The position numbers and the translations under genes were made by a program. The notes below the pieces were generated by a model, which did not search any database, had not been told where the DNA came from, and saw only the letters and a list, made by a program, of their open reading frames with translations. Shown here one piece after another: positions 31,344-41,324 of a DNA stretch of 64,000 nucleotides. Source of the DNA: Erythroxylum novogranatense (taxonomy: Eukaryota; Streptophyta; Magnoliopsida; Malpighiales; Erythroxylaceae). The stretch covers positions 54,080,063-54,144,062 of the forward strand of contig CM057233.1 of assembly GCA_029891385.1 (NCBI GenBank). The letters are read 5' to 3'. Positions within the stretch are counted from its first letter, which is position 1; each line of letters starts with the position of its first letter.

Positions 31344-32818
31344 ATGCCCCGTAGACTTAGGCTAGTTCATTTTCAACCTGAAATTGAGCGACACCTTAGA
31401 CAACTTAGGAAAAACAAGAGAGAGCAAGAAAGACTTAGCACACTAGATCGACTAGAATCTGAGATGGCTGAACACCAAGAATATCCCGGTCAACCACCCC
31501 GAAATGGAGATCACGGTCTTAACGGTGACCAGGAACGCGTAGATGACAACAATGCGAACATCAGACGTAGAACCATCCGAGAAGCTACAACCTCGGATGT
31601 AAACTACGATCCTTTCACTGCTGCCTGCCCTAACTTCGACGTAAATTTCGAAGTTAAAGGTTTATTGATTAACTCCCTACCCAAATTTCACGGTTTGGCG
31701 GGAGAGGACCCCTACATGCATCTTCAGGCCCTCACAATGATCTGTCAAAGTATGAAGCCTGTAGGAGCACATATGGACTGTGGAAGGTATTCCACTTGTC
31801 GTTAGAAGGAAAGGCCCGGGAGTGGTATATGAGCCTCCCAAGGCATGTCGCGAATGCCTATCACAGTTGGGCCAACTTGCGGAAAGCTTTTCTGGAAAAG
31901 TATTTTCCAGCTTCTAGGACGTCGTCGATGAGAAAGGAGATATATTCTGCCAAACAAGATTATGACGAGTCCTCAGATGATTTTTGGAACAGATTCCAAG
32001 ATCATTATCTCGGTGCCCCATCATCAAATCCACGATGAACAATTGGTTCAATATTTTTATGATGGGGTAAAGAATCGAGAAAGGGAATGTTGGATGTCAG
32101 TGTCGGAGGTTCGTTGATTGACCTCACCGCACTAGAAGCTTGGGCCCTGATAAAGAGGATGGCCCTGAATCATCAACAGTATAGTGTCCGCGATTCCATG
32201 AATGTGAATGAAGTAGGAGCCATGACGGCTCAAACTAAGAGAATGGAGAGCCCGAATCGAAAGTAGATTCTTGGAACATCGGATAACTTCCCGCTTATCC
32301 TCAATCACTGCGAGCTTAAGAATTTGAATGTGCATCGCCCGTCACCTTCCACTGAACTGGTCGCACCTAGTTGCGAATCTTGTGGATCGGTGATGCACAT
32401 TTCCAGCGTCTGTCCCGAAGGTATGAAGAAGTGTCTGCGGTCTACCCAAGACAAAAATCAAAAGTGGGACCGTGCTCAACACCTATAATGAAGGATGGAG
32501 ATCTCATCCTAATTTTAATTGGAGAAGTAACGCAGAAGAGCACCCAACCGCTTTCGGCAAGGGAGTGGAGCTGGTCAATCTACAAACCAGTTCAAGGATC
32601 AACAAGCGTTGACGGTGCAACAACCACCACCACCCAAGGAGGACACTACCCAGCTGCTACACAGTATGATGACGTTGATGAAAGAGGAACGAACATCCAC
32701 AGCAAATCAATTCAACGCCATCGCGAACCTCATCCAACAGGACTTCGCTAAGAATGCTGCCCGCTTTAGTGCCTTGGAAAAATGCATGGATCAATGGGAA
32801 AACAAGGCCGAGAACTGA
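31344..32818 (+). pseudogene. Athila-like gag
   Basis: ATG 31344 (MPRRLRLVHFQPEIERHLRQ) is the best start; the frame opens slightly upstream without another ATG. Gag builds the particle and binds RNA. Landmarks: PKFHGLAGEDPYMHLQAL near 31680-31730, then after a frameshift at about 31795 LEGKAREWYMSLP and FLEKYFPASRTSSMRKEI, the retrotransposon gag core. A second shift near 32025 is followed by QYFYDGVKNRERE. A CCHC knuckle CESCGSVMHISSVC lies at about 32372-32412. A helical tail (32609-32818) ends the region. At least three frameshifts inactivate it. Confidence 0.86.
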
Positions 32819-33019
32819 ACTCATATGTCACCAATTGTCTAATAATTTGAGTGACAACCAAGCTAGAGAAGCGGAACCATTCCTTCAAACACTGTGATTA
32901 ACCCAAAGAGTTTAAATGCAATTGAGTTGAGGAGTGTAAAGAAAGTGCATTTCGACATTCCCGAAGAAGAAGAATGCACCGAGGAAATTGAGGTTGAAGA
33001 GGCGCCTCAAGTGAGAGAG

Positions 33020-33530
33020 AGCAAGTCATGCGATCGAGAGTGATCGTGAAGAAGAATTGTTGAGGAACAAGATGCAATCAACAATTGAGGACAAAGAGCA
33101 ATCATCGAGCATTTTAGGAAGAAAAATTGATAAGGATAAATCGAGCAGAAATGAACCAGTCAACTTAAAGGACCTCCCTTTTCCGAACTCGTATCTAATG
33201 AGCAAGAGAGTCAATGAGCTCAAACACGAAAAAGAAATCATTGACCTATTTGGGAAGGTTGAAATCAACGTGCCCCTGCTGGATTTGATTAAGAAAGTGT
33301 CGGCTTACGCCAAGTACCTGAAGGACTTGAGCACAAACAAGAGGAAATTTCGGTCCAACGAACGTGTCCAAGTAAGCTCAAATGTGTCAGCTTTATTTAA
33401 GCCCCAAATCCCGGTGAAGTGTCAGGACCCAGGATCGTTCACCATTCCTTGTGTTATAGGAAAGGTGACCATTGGAAGAGCTCTATTGGATTTGGGAGCC
33501 GCGATTAACGTAATGCCAAATCATTTATGA
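33020..33530 (+). pseudogene. Athila-like aspartic protease
   Basis: The frame 33057-33530 carries KVEINVPLLDLIKKVSAYAK and the retropepsin site LLDLGAAINVMP near its end, which matches the unusual Asp-Leu-Gly-Ala active site of Athila/Tat proteases rather than the common DTGA/DSGA. Retropepsin acts as a dimer to cut Gag and Gag-Pol. A stop follows immediately (33528-33530). Confidence 0.82.
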
Positions 33531-33768
33531 AGCCACAGGCGTTAAGAGCATAAAGCCTACTACGTAGTCTTACGGTTGGTGATAGATCCTTCCGTCATCC
33601 AAAGGGGAATCATCGAGGACATCTTGGTCTAGGTGAAAGGATTAGTGTTTCGCAGATTTCTACGCTCTAGATATGTCTTCAAGTTGTGCAGACACTTCCT
33701 TGATCCTTGACGACCCTTCCTTCTGGATGCGAAAGCACGATGATTAGCATGAAGGAAGGGAGATCACC

Positions 33769-34065
33769 ATGGAAGTTGGTGATCAACAAGTTAGCTTCAA
33801 CATGTATGAAGCTATGAAGCATCCTCATGAAGATTATTCTCTTCGGGTGTTCACATGCTTGATGTTTCTATTGATGAAGCTTGTTCAATTTGTAGAAACT
33901 TTATATCCCGCCATCGATTTATATTTTGGAGAAAGTTTCTCTTTTGACGATTTTACAGAGCACAACCAAGCGAGTATGGACGTGGAGTCGACTAGCAACC
34001 AAGTTTCCGAAATGGAGCTTGGATATCAAACGATAGTCCATACCAAGCTACAAGACCCACCTTGA
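33769..34065 (+). pseudogene. Post-protease segment of Athila-like pol, followed by an abrupt end
   Basis: A 98-codon frame with VGDQQVSFNMYEAMKHPHED resembles the segment that follows the protease in Athila/Tat polyproteins. In intact relatives RT, RNase H and integrase follow over about 2.5-3 kb. Here the frame stops at 34065 and 85 bp later comes GTTTAAGTGTGGGGAG, a motif normally found after the end of pol. This marks the missing pol. Confidence 0.72.
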
Positions 34066-34150
34066 GTGCCAGGTTTTCTCTTTCCTTCATTTACTATATA
34101 ATTGTGCTATGTTTTATACCAACGTGCGTATTGTTGAGCATGATTATATT

Positions 34151-34166
34151 GTTTAAGTGTGGGGAG
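34151..34166 (+). other. GTTTAAGTGTGGGGAG motif, copy 1 (after gag-protease)
   Basis: This purine-rich motif occurs again at 36418-36433 after the env-like region. A shorter form, GTTTAAGTGTGGG, occurs at 37563-37575 as part of the polypurine tract. Copy 1 closes the gag-protease block. Confidence 0.8.
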
Positions 34167-34356
34167 GATTTAACCAAGAGAATTAGAGTAGTAGGTAGGA
34201 TTTCCCTTCCGCTTGAATAATTTGATTCCCTTTATTAGCTCTGTGTTCTTCCTAATAAAGCATGATTAGATTGAAGAGAATTGTTGATATGTGGATGATA
34301 AATTGAATGTTTGTGCAATTTGTGTAGGATCCATAGAATTTGTGTTTTGTTTTGGG

Positions 34357-34972
34357 TGATTCGCGCAGCGAAACTTCGCTGCTCGTCGCGCTCATGTAGG
34401 TTTTTTTCTTCTGCTTTTGTTCGCCGCGACTAACGCTTGCCTCGTCATGCGAATAATTCCATTTTGCCCATCCGACCGTTGATTTCTCTTTTGTCGAGAC
34501 CCTTTTGGTTTTTCTCTCTCGCGTCCCTTCGTCTCCGCGCCTTCCTTTTCTTCTTCTTCTTTCTCCTTCCTCCTCATTTCGCGCCACCTTCGCGCCTCGT
34601 CGTCCGCTCCTCTCTCGTGCCCTTTGTTGTTCAAGCTCCCAATCTCCTCCAATCTCCTTCCAACTGCGTTTTAACCCTTCGTAAGTGTTCCTATTCCTCC
34701 TCTTGTCCATTTTCGCCGTTATTCGTTAGATTTAAGCAAGCAATGAACGCTATTTGTCGCGATTGTTCGCAGAATCGCCATTCGCCATGGCGAAAATCAT
34801 AGTCTTCGCCGCATAACTTAGGGTTTCGGTTTGATGCGGCGATCGTCGTTAGTTAGCCGCAATAACAAAGATGCCCGATTATTGCAAATAACATCCTGTT
34901 GGCTGCAGCGAATGGCAGAGGACTCCTCTCGCAGCAGCGAACACTCCTGTTCGTTACGGCGAATGACTGAGG
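34357..34972. repeat. Third cluster of GCAGCGAA-type palindromes, in the env-like leader
   Basis: Scattered copies include ATTCGCGCAGCGAAAC (about 34364), TTCGCCGCGAC (34419), ATTCGCCATGGCGAAA (34779), GGCTGCAGCGAATGG (34900), TCGCAGCAGCGAAC (34929) and GTTCGTTACGGCGAATG (34950). They are looser than in the LTR but clearly the same motif. Confidence 0.75.
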
Positions 34973-35030
34973 ACTTGATTCTGTGTGGTTTTCTTATTCA
35001 ATTGCCTGTTTCTAACTTTTGCATGTGCAG
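34681..35030 (+). other. Candidate intron in the env-like leader (350 bp)
   Basis: A consensus donor GTAAGT at 34681 and a pyrimidine-rich tract ending in TTTTGCATGTGCAG at 35030 lie 5 bp before the ATG at 35035. Spliced subgenomic RNAs have been described or proposed for Athila env-like ORFs. This one is inferred from motifs only. The upstream sequence (34490-34680) is CT-rich. Confidence 0.5.
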
Positions 35031-35034
35031 GATC

Positions 35035-35930
35035 ATGACTAGAATGAAGAATGTGTCCAGACCAGAGCCGCAGCATTCCACCTCTGATTCCTCAGACCGT
35101 ACCTATTATTCCTCGCAACCTTCCCGTTTTCCCTCTCGTCCGGTAGATCCTGAGTACGATCAGCTGGCAACTCGTGTTGTCAGTCAAGATATACTTAAGG
35201 AAAAACCATTTCCTCTAACCCCTGCAACAAACCCTTTTGTCCGTCAGCTTTTCGAATTAGACTTAGCTGGCCTTGCTCAACCTAATTCTATTGGCAACCT
35301 CACATTTGTCCGCCAATACTATTCATATGCTCGTTACTCCCACACCTACGGAATTAATTTCCGGGGTGTTTCCATTCTCGATGTTTTCACTTCCGTAATT
35401 ATCCGTGAGCATTACCATCTTCCCGTCGTCCCTCATTGCCAATATTCCGACCTTCTCCGTAATTACTCATGGGAGGAAGTCATTGGTACTCTCTGCACTG
35501 CAGGGTCTCAGTGGCTTCAACCCCGTGGTTCTCAACGATACATCCGTCGGACCACCCTCCTTCCTCAAGCTCGTCCTCGTTACATTTTATATGTAACAAT
35601 ATTATGCCGACCTCCATCTTTCTAACATCCCCAAAGAGCAGGCCCTATATATCTACCTGCTGATGACTGGCCGTCCTGTAGACCTAGCCCCTGCCATTTC
35701 CGCTGCCCTTCGCTAGTGTGTTCTCTCCACCAACCCTAAACACAAACTCCTTTTCCCCATCTCATTTCCGATCTGTTAGGACCTATCGAGTCCCTAACAT
35801 CCAAACGATCTCACCTTTTCGCTTTGCCTCTCCATTTGTCTATGTCCGCTTAGGTCAGCCACGTGCCATCCCACCCCACCTCCCGCCCAACCCGCTTCAA
35901 AGATCTTCTTCCTCTCCCCACCTTCCCTAG
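35035..35930 (+). pseudogene. Env-like ORF of the Athila-like element (plant transposon protein domain)
   Basis: ATG 35035 opens directly after the candidate splice acceptor. The frame runs to 35625, and recognisable coding sequence continues in other frames to about 35850 (GRPVDLAPAISAAL near 35665-35715). The domain includes FVRQYYSYARYSHTYGINFR, VSILDVFTSVIIREHYHLP and a W-E-E block, with a Pro/Ser-rich N-terminus. This fits the putative plant transposon protein domain common in the third ORF of Athila. Its function is unknown. At least two frameshifts (around 35600 and 35720) break it. Downstream sequence to 36240 is Pro-rich and degenerate. Confidence 0.7.
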
Positions 35931-36417
35931 CCATCCCTCACCTAGAGCCCTTCTCCCACCCTCCGTCCTTCCTGCTTCCCGAGGCTCGCCTGCCTTCCGT
36001 CCCCGCCTCCGCTCCCCTTACTCCTTCCGAGGTGGCTCACAGCGTGAGGAAGTCCTTCACTTCAGTCCGGTTCACTTCTTTCGAGACTCGGTGGCCGCCA
36101 CGCATTCCCTCGCTACTATGATTGCGACCCACCTCGGGCTGCCTATTCCGCCTCAGCACCGGCTTCTTCAGATGCTCCTAGCTCTTCTATCACGCCTGCC
36201 AAATTTGGTGGCGATCCCGCCACATAGTCTAGGCTTTTTATTTTCTTTTGTTGTTGTTTTTCTGTATTTTCTTTTCTTCGTTGTACTTTTTAGTTCGTTC
36301 TTGGATCCTCTTTTGTACATTACATTTTTGCGCTTAATGATATATCCACATTTCTGTTTTGTCTATTTTGTTTCGCTTCCTCGTGTTCGCTATTTTTGCC
36401 ATTGTGGACAATGCCAT

Positions 36418-36433
36418 GTTTAAGTGTGGGGAG
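36418..36433 (+). other. GTTTAAGTGTGGGGAG motif, copy 2 (after env-like region)
   Basis: This is identical over 16 bp to copy 1 at 34151. It follows the end of the env-like block. Confidence 0.8.
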
Positions 36434-37562
36434 CCGTTCCCTTTATATTTTGCATTGTACACCTATTAAAACTTGTGCATAATTTTGTGGGCCCGTTGCT
36501 TTTCTTGATAAATTTGGACTCAATCAAACATTTTCTTTTCGTTCTTTTGTGCCCTTGCATGCAAAACCCTTATAAGTTTCAAACGATACTTGAGTTTTGT
36601 GAAAATGCTCTCCATTCTTCTAACGATAATTGGTTTTGGCAAAATTTTAACTTTGAAGTTTTCAAAACAAAGTAAATGGGAGCATGCTAACAAGGTAGCA
36701 TTTTAAGTTTTAAGTTTTGAGATTGATCATTGAGACAAAACCTTGTTGGAAGGATATTCGAGCCAAAGATTTTTCTTCTATATTTTGTGTGTGCATCCGC
36801 TTAGTTCATGCTTCTCTAGAACTTGTGTCGCTTTTACTCAAAGCTTGATGGACTAGATTTTGTGGATATGATAGAGCGTTCTTTCTTTCATTTCTTTCCC
36901 CAAACACCAACCCCTAAACACTGCTCCTCATAGCCCTTTCGAGCCTTCTTGCTATGAGCATTTGCATGCATTATTTTCAGATGACGTCAAAAGTCGGTTT
37001 GTTCTATTTTAGTGAAAAAAATTAGTCTTGTTTATTCCAAAAAGGGATAATAATGTGTATTGAATCCCAAATGGGATTAGTATCTCAAAAAATCAATCAA
37101 AATTTAGTTTAGTAGAGGTCTAGTTTCAAGATAGATTATCGACATCGATCCCTCATTTTATGCCATGCTCATATTTTTCTTTTCTCACATCATCCATTCA
37201 TTTAGCCTTCCGCTCATTACAACCCTTAAAGACCTCTTGATCTTCAAATTGATAGTCCTTGTAGTGGAGAAATAAAATTGATACAAGCTTATGGTAGGAG
37301 ATGTATTAAGTAGATTGAGAGAAAATATCCCTACTATACAAGTGAGTTGAGCGTAAACATCATATCCTGAGTGATTCTCTGTTGTTCAATCTCATGTGCT
37401 TAAATTCTTTCAATGTTTGTTTTATTAGCACTCTTTCAATTTGCTGTGTTCGAATTCTGATAAAGTGGATTGAGTCAATTTTGGTTGTTGTTTGAGCATG
37501 GGCAGAATTTTCTTTTACTCTTGTACCTTTTGACTCTTATAAGCTTTGTTCAGAGTACAAAG
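36434..37562 (+). other. 3' non-coding tail of the Athila-like element
   Basis: This is 1.1 kb without a supportable gene between the second purine motif and the terminal polypurine tract. The frame at 36424-36675 shows no known domain. AT-rich, unremarkable sequence. Confidence 0.6.
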
Positions 37563-37579
37563 GTTTAAGTGTGGGAATT
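37563..37579 (+). other. Polypurine tract of the Athila-like element
   Basis: GTTTAAGTGTGGGAATT lies directly before the 3' LTR start TGATTGGACC at 37580. It is a shorter relative of the two internal copies. Confidence 0.8.
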
Positions 37580-39067
37580 TGATTGGACCAAATTTATACT
37601 ATAAATTAGGCCCGCTTTCTCTAGTAATTATGCATCATTGACTCCGATCTATGATTTTATGCTTATTTTGGTCCCGATATTGAGTTTTGATAAATTGCAC
37701 ATTGTCGATATTTTGTTGTCATTTGTCATTAATTACGCATAATTTTATTGGGACAATTGATACCGCAAATGGGTTGTATTTTGTAGGACCAAAGGAGTCA
37801 ACATTCAAGAAGTCAACATGCCGCGAGATTCACCGGGCTTAACCTAAACCTCCATTCGTCATGCGAATAAATTAAATGAATTACTTATTGCGACGAGTGA
37901 CCATCCGGACTTCGCCATAAACTCTGACTCATTCGCCGCGGCCGAATGTCGGGTAACCCGGCCTATATTTGGCAAAGTATCCACTGTTCCGACCCGGCCC
38001 GCACGTATCCCTATAAAAACTTTCCATTTAGGGCAAAAAGAGACGGCTGCACTCCGGAGGTTAACTTCTTCTTCTCTGTCTTCTCCTTCGTTTCTAATAG
38101 TTTTTGTTCTGTTTTTATTTGCGGTTATTTGCCGCACTGCATCACGTCCATTGCTTCCGGCTTCTTCATCCGTTCCACTGTCCATCATTTGTTGTTGTAT
38201 CCTTCCCTGTTCGTCGTTGGAATCATGAACCACAGTGATATTCCAACAGCGAAGAGTTCATCCAGAGTTATGGTCGGCTAAGCGTTCCATTCTCTTGAAC
38301 ATGTAGCAAAGATTGGAGTTCACCGAAAGCTTGATAGGGGTAATCACTAATGTCTGAAGTCTAGGTATATTTATGTATAGATCCGAGTTGGAGTATGCAT
38401 TGATATAGCTAGGTTAGTGTGGTTAATAGTTTTAGCCGTGTGTTGACATTATGTTGAGATTTGGATATTACTTTTGTAGATTTTTCTGTGTCAAAATACA
38501 TGAAGTCTCATGTATGTTATTCGGATTTTACATCGATTAATTTGATCCCTAGTTGTGCTTGGTTGGGTTAGGCGTGTTATTATCGACTAACTTATTGCAA
38601 TTGTTTATCCAATTTTTCACACTAATGGTTTTAACAAGATTTGACTAATCGAGTTGATTAATCAAATTCTTGGACTTAACGAGTTGTTAAGGTTTACATT
38701 TGAAACTTAGTGGATTTCAAACCACGAAAATTATTTGAACGATGATAATCCAAGTTGCATTTTCAAGAGAGTTTTAGTAAGTTGATTTCACACTTGTTTA
38801 ATTTCAATCGTTTAGCTTTCTAAAATCCCAAAACATTTATTCTTACTTTGGCTTAGTTTAATTTTAGTTAATCAAATCAAAACCCCCTTTTTTATCGCTT
38901 TAATTGCATGCATCATTCAAACATTAGGCTAGTCTTAGAATCAGTTAGTACACTGGTTCCTTGAGAGTCGACCCGAGGTTGCATCCTGTATTGCAATCCT
39001 TGGTACAAATTTTATTTGACCGGTTTTCGAGGATCAATTCTTTAATTGAACGATAAGCTGCCGATCA
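37580..39067 (+). repeat. 3' LTR of the Athila-like element (1488 bp)
   Basis: This matches the 5' LTR along its length but has many 1-2 bp deletions and a decayed palindrome cluster (about 37850-37947). It ends CCGATCA at 39067. The frames at 37859-38281 are spurious. Confidence 0.92.
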
Positions 39068-39164
39068 CTCTTGCTGGCATTTTGATATTTCAGAGAGGGA
39101 TAAGGTTGGAGTTGCCTTCCCTCATTTATGCCTTGTGAATTAAGACTTTTGTCTCTTATTAATA
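39068..39164 (+). mobile_element. LINE relic, right part
   Basis: This resumes the LINE interrupted at 29421. The duplicated CTCTT is followed by sequence translating as GILIFQRGIRLELPSLIYAL with a stop, plausibly the end of the RNase H region. The exact 3' end is not visible and no poly-A tail is seen. Confidence 0.5.
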
Positions 39165-39237
39165 TATGTCACGGCTGTGACTTAGTTCCCATGACACTCC
39201 TTCACGGGTGTGAGACGTTAAGTCACACCTGTGACAT
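39165..39237. repeat. Cluster of TCACRCCYGTGA-type hairpins, right
   Basis: GTCACGGCTGTGAC, TTCACGGGTGTGA and GTCACACCTGTGAC lie within 75 bp and end in ATCTCAT, like the left cluster at 26903-27015. Confidence 0.75.
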
Positions 39238-39266
39238 CTCATTTATTTCTTTTGTTTGTTCTTCTA

Positions 39267-39339
<73 letters not shown>

Positions 39340-40260
39340 ATAAAACTATATAATAATTAACAATAATTATTAATACAAGAATATATATACCAAATATTAA
39401 TATTGACAACTTAATGGAGTAACTATACTTTAATAAATCAAATAATTAAATATATACCAATAATAATTGAATTAATGTATTATATTATCATAACTATTAA
39501 TCAATTCAAAATTAATTAATTAACTATTATTTATGCATAATCAAATAATAGGATGAAAAAATTCAATGATATAAACTAAATAATAATTAATAATAATTAA
39601 CAATAATTATTAATACAAGAATACATATACCAAATATTAATATTGACTACTTAAGTAACTATATTTTCATAATCAAATAATTAATTATATACCAATAATT
39701 ATTACTAATAATTGAATTAATTTATTATATTCTAATAACATTAATTATATCAAAATTAATTATTTAACCATGATTTAAGTATATTTAAATAGTACGAACT
39801 GTTTATTATTATTCATTATTTTATACTAACATGTATAATAACATAATTATATATATATATAATATAATTAATTGATTATATTATACTAACTATTAATTAT
39901 ATCAAAATTAATTAGTTAACTATTATTCAAGTATAAGTATATTTACATTATAGGATGAAAAATATTTGGTAAAAAACATTCTACTAAATGAATAACATAA
40001 AATAAATCACGCCTATATTTGTTAGAATAAGAATTTTAAAAAATAAATCACGCTTTGTTGAGAGAGGAATAAATATTAACTATTATTTAAGTATAAGTGC
40101 ATTTAAATTATAGGATAAAAATATTTAGTAAAAAAATAGCATCCTAAATGAATAACATAAAATAAATTATGCCTGTGACGGTTAAGATTAAGAAAAAAAA
40201 TCACACGAGATAGGAATAAATATCGGCAAAAAAAAGAGAAAAAAAATTGACCGTTAGATC
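39238..40260. repeat. AT-rich repetitive region, right block
   Basis: No coding frame. It shares phrases with the left block (25511-27364) and has internal copies of the same phrases, for example ACTATTATTTAAGTATAAG with TAGGATGAAAAATATT. It ends near TAAATATCGGCAAAAAAAA and GACCGTTAGATC. Confidence 0.65.
39269..39336. repeat. (TG)n(TA)n compound microsatellite
   Basis: About 16 TG units are followed by 18 TA units. The 69-codon frame ending in CVCVCV/YIYIYI here is a repeat artefact. Confidence 0.96.
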
Positions 40261-40267
40261 ATTTGGA

Positions 40268-41319
40268 CGGCATCAATTCTTCAACCTCTCATTCACAGAT
40301 GATTTGTTACTCTTTCTGTAAAGTTGACGTTAGTTTACAAGCTTACTCATCGATTCCTTAAGAAAATTTTGTGCTTTTTTAGTTTGAACTTTAAGGAGAA
40401 TAAATGCTTTATGGTTGGTGCTACAATCAATTGCTAAGTTAAAATTGTGGAAGTTTCCGTTAAAATACTCAGGTATGTTGGTTAGTTATATCTTATTAAA
40501 TCCATCCTTACCAAACCTACATATACACTAGTTATCATACATGATTATTCCCAAAAGCATTAGCAAAAAGGATGCATATAGGAAGCCACATGCCAACGTG
40601 AAATGGTTTCCCTATACGTGAAGGAGATCAATTGGTATATGGTATATTCAATTGAAGGACAAGGTTTTACTAGGGCACCTGTGAATAAACAGTCCTTTTA
40701 GGTGCTATGGATGCATTCCCATTACTTGGAATACCATTGCTTTTAAGAGTTTACAACCCATAAGGATACCTCATGGATATATAATGCTCCAAATTTTCAA
40801 GCTTAGAAGCCATTTGTTGAAGGAGATTAAGAGCATAATAGGTGATGGAAAAAAAACGCCTGGCTATAGAATGACAATTGGTGCAATCTTGGCCCTCTTT
40901 ACTTGCTTCTTGTAGCATTTTAGTTGAATCACATGTTCAATCCTAAAGGTAGAGCATCTATAATGATCAACGATAATGAATGGCATGTGAGATAAAAGGA
41001 TTCAACATCATTAAAGATAATCTGCCCAGTTATACATTCAGTCAATCCATATAGGATGTTATAAGGTGGTGCAGACATACTTTGGTTATTTCACCAACAA
41101 ATTAATATACTTAGAATGGATTAAGGAATCCTACCCCCTCAAGTTCAATGGTGCAAATTAGTCTGGAGTAGGTAGATTCCTGCAAAGCTATCTCGGTGCT
41201 GGATAGAATCAAGAACTCCTTACAACTCTCAACTACTACTTGCATGCTAATTTTTTTAAATAATTATTTTAAAATTAGAAGAATTAAAAAAAACGTCTTT
41301 TTTTCAATTGAGTCCGGGT
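40268..41319 (+). pseudogene. Second LINE relic, highly decayed
   Basis: Translation on the plus strand, across many stops, gives FTDDLLLF (decayed FADD RT core, about 40302-40325). It then gives WKFPLKYSGMLV, a zf-RVT-like ANVKWFPYT, IGDGKKTPGYRM and, near 41150-41220, KLVWSR.IPAKLSRCW. The order matches the LINE at 27365. No piece is long enough to be functional. It ends near element C's target site at 41320. Confidence 0.6.
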
Positions 41320-41324
41320 CTGGA

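Larger units (their letters stand above)
29422..39067 (+). mobile_element. Athila-like Ty3/gypsy element with gag-protease and env-like region but no RT/integrase
   Basis: LTRs at 29422-30919 and 37580-39067 (TGAT...GATCA ends) flank a 6.66-kb interior. An Asp-tRNA-type primer site follows the 5' LTR and a polypurine tract precedes the 3' LTR. Target duplications are CTCAT (29417-29421) and CTCTT (39068-39072), one mismatch. Gag, retropepsin and an env-like domain are present. The interval between protease and env-like (34066-34830) is too short and has no RT, RNase H or integrase motif. LTRs differ by many substitutions and small deletions, so it is old. It lies in a LINE. Confidence 0.87.

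Noticed and set aside
34252..34802. Overlapping frames on both strands with Arg/Lys/Glu-rich or Phe/Leu-rich products
   Set aside because: They mirror one CT-rich leader tract and show no domain; the region fits an untranslated env-like leader.
39128..39337. 69-codon frame ending in CVCVCV and YIYIYI
   Set aside because: The C-terminal half is the TG/TA microsatellite and the rest covers hairpin repeats.
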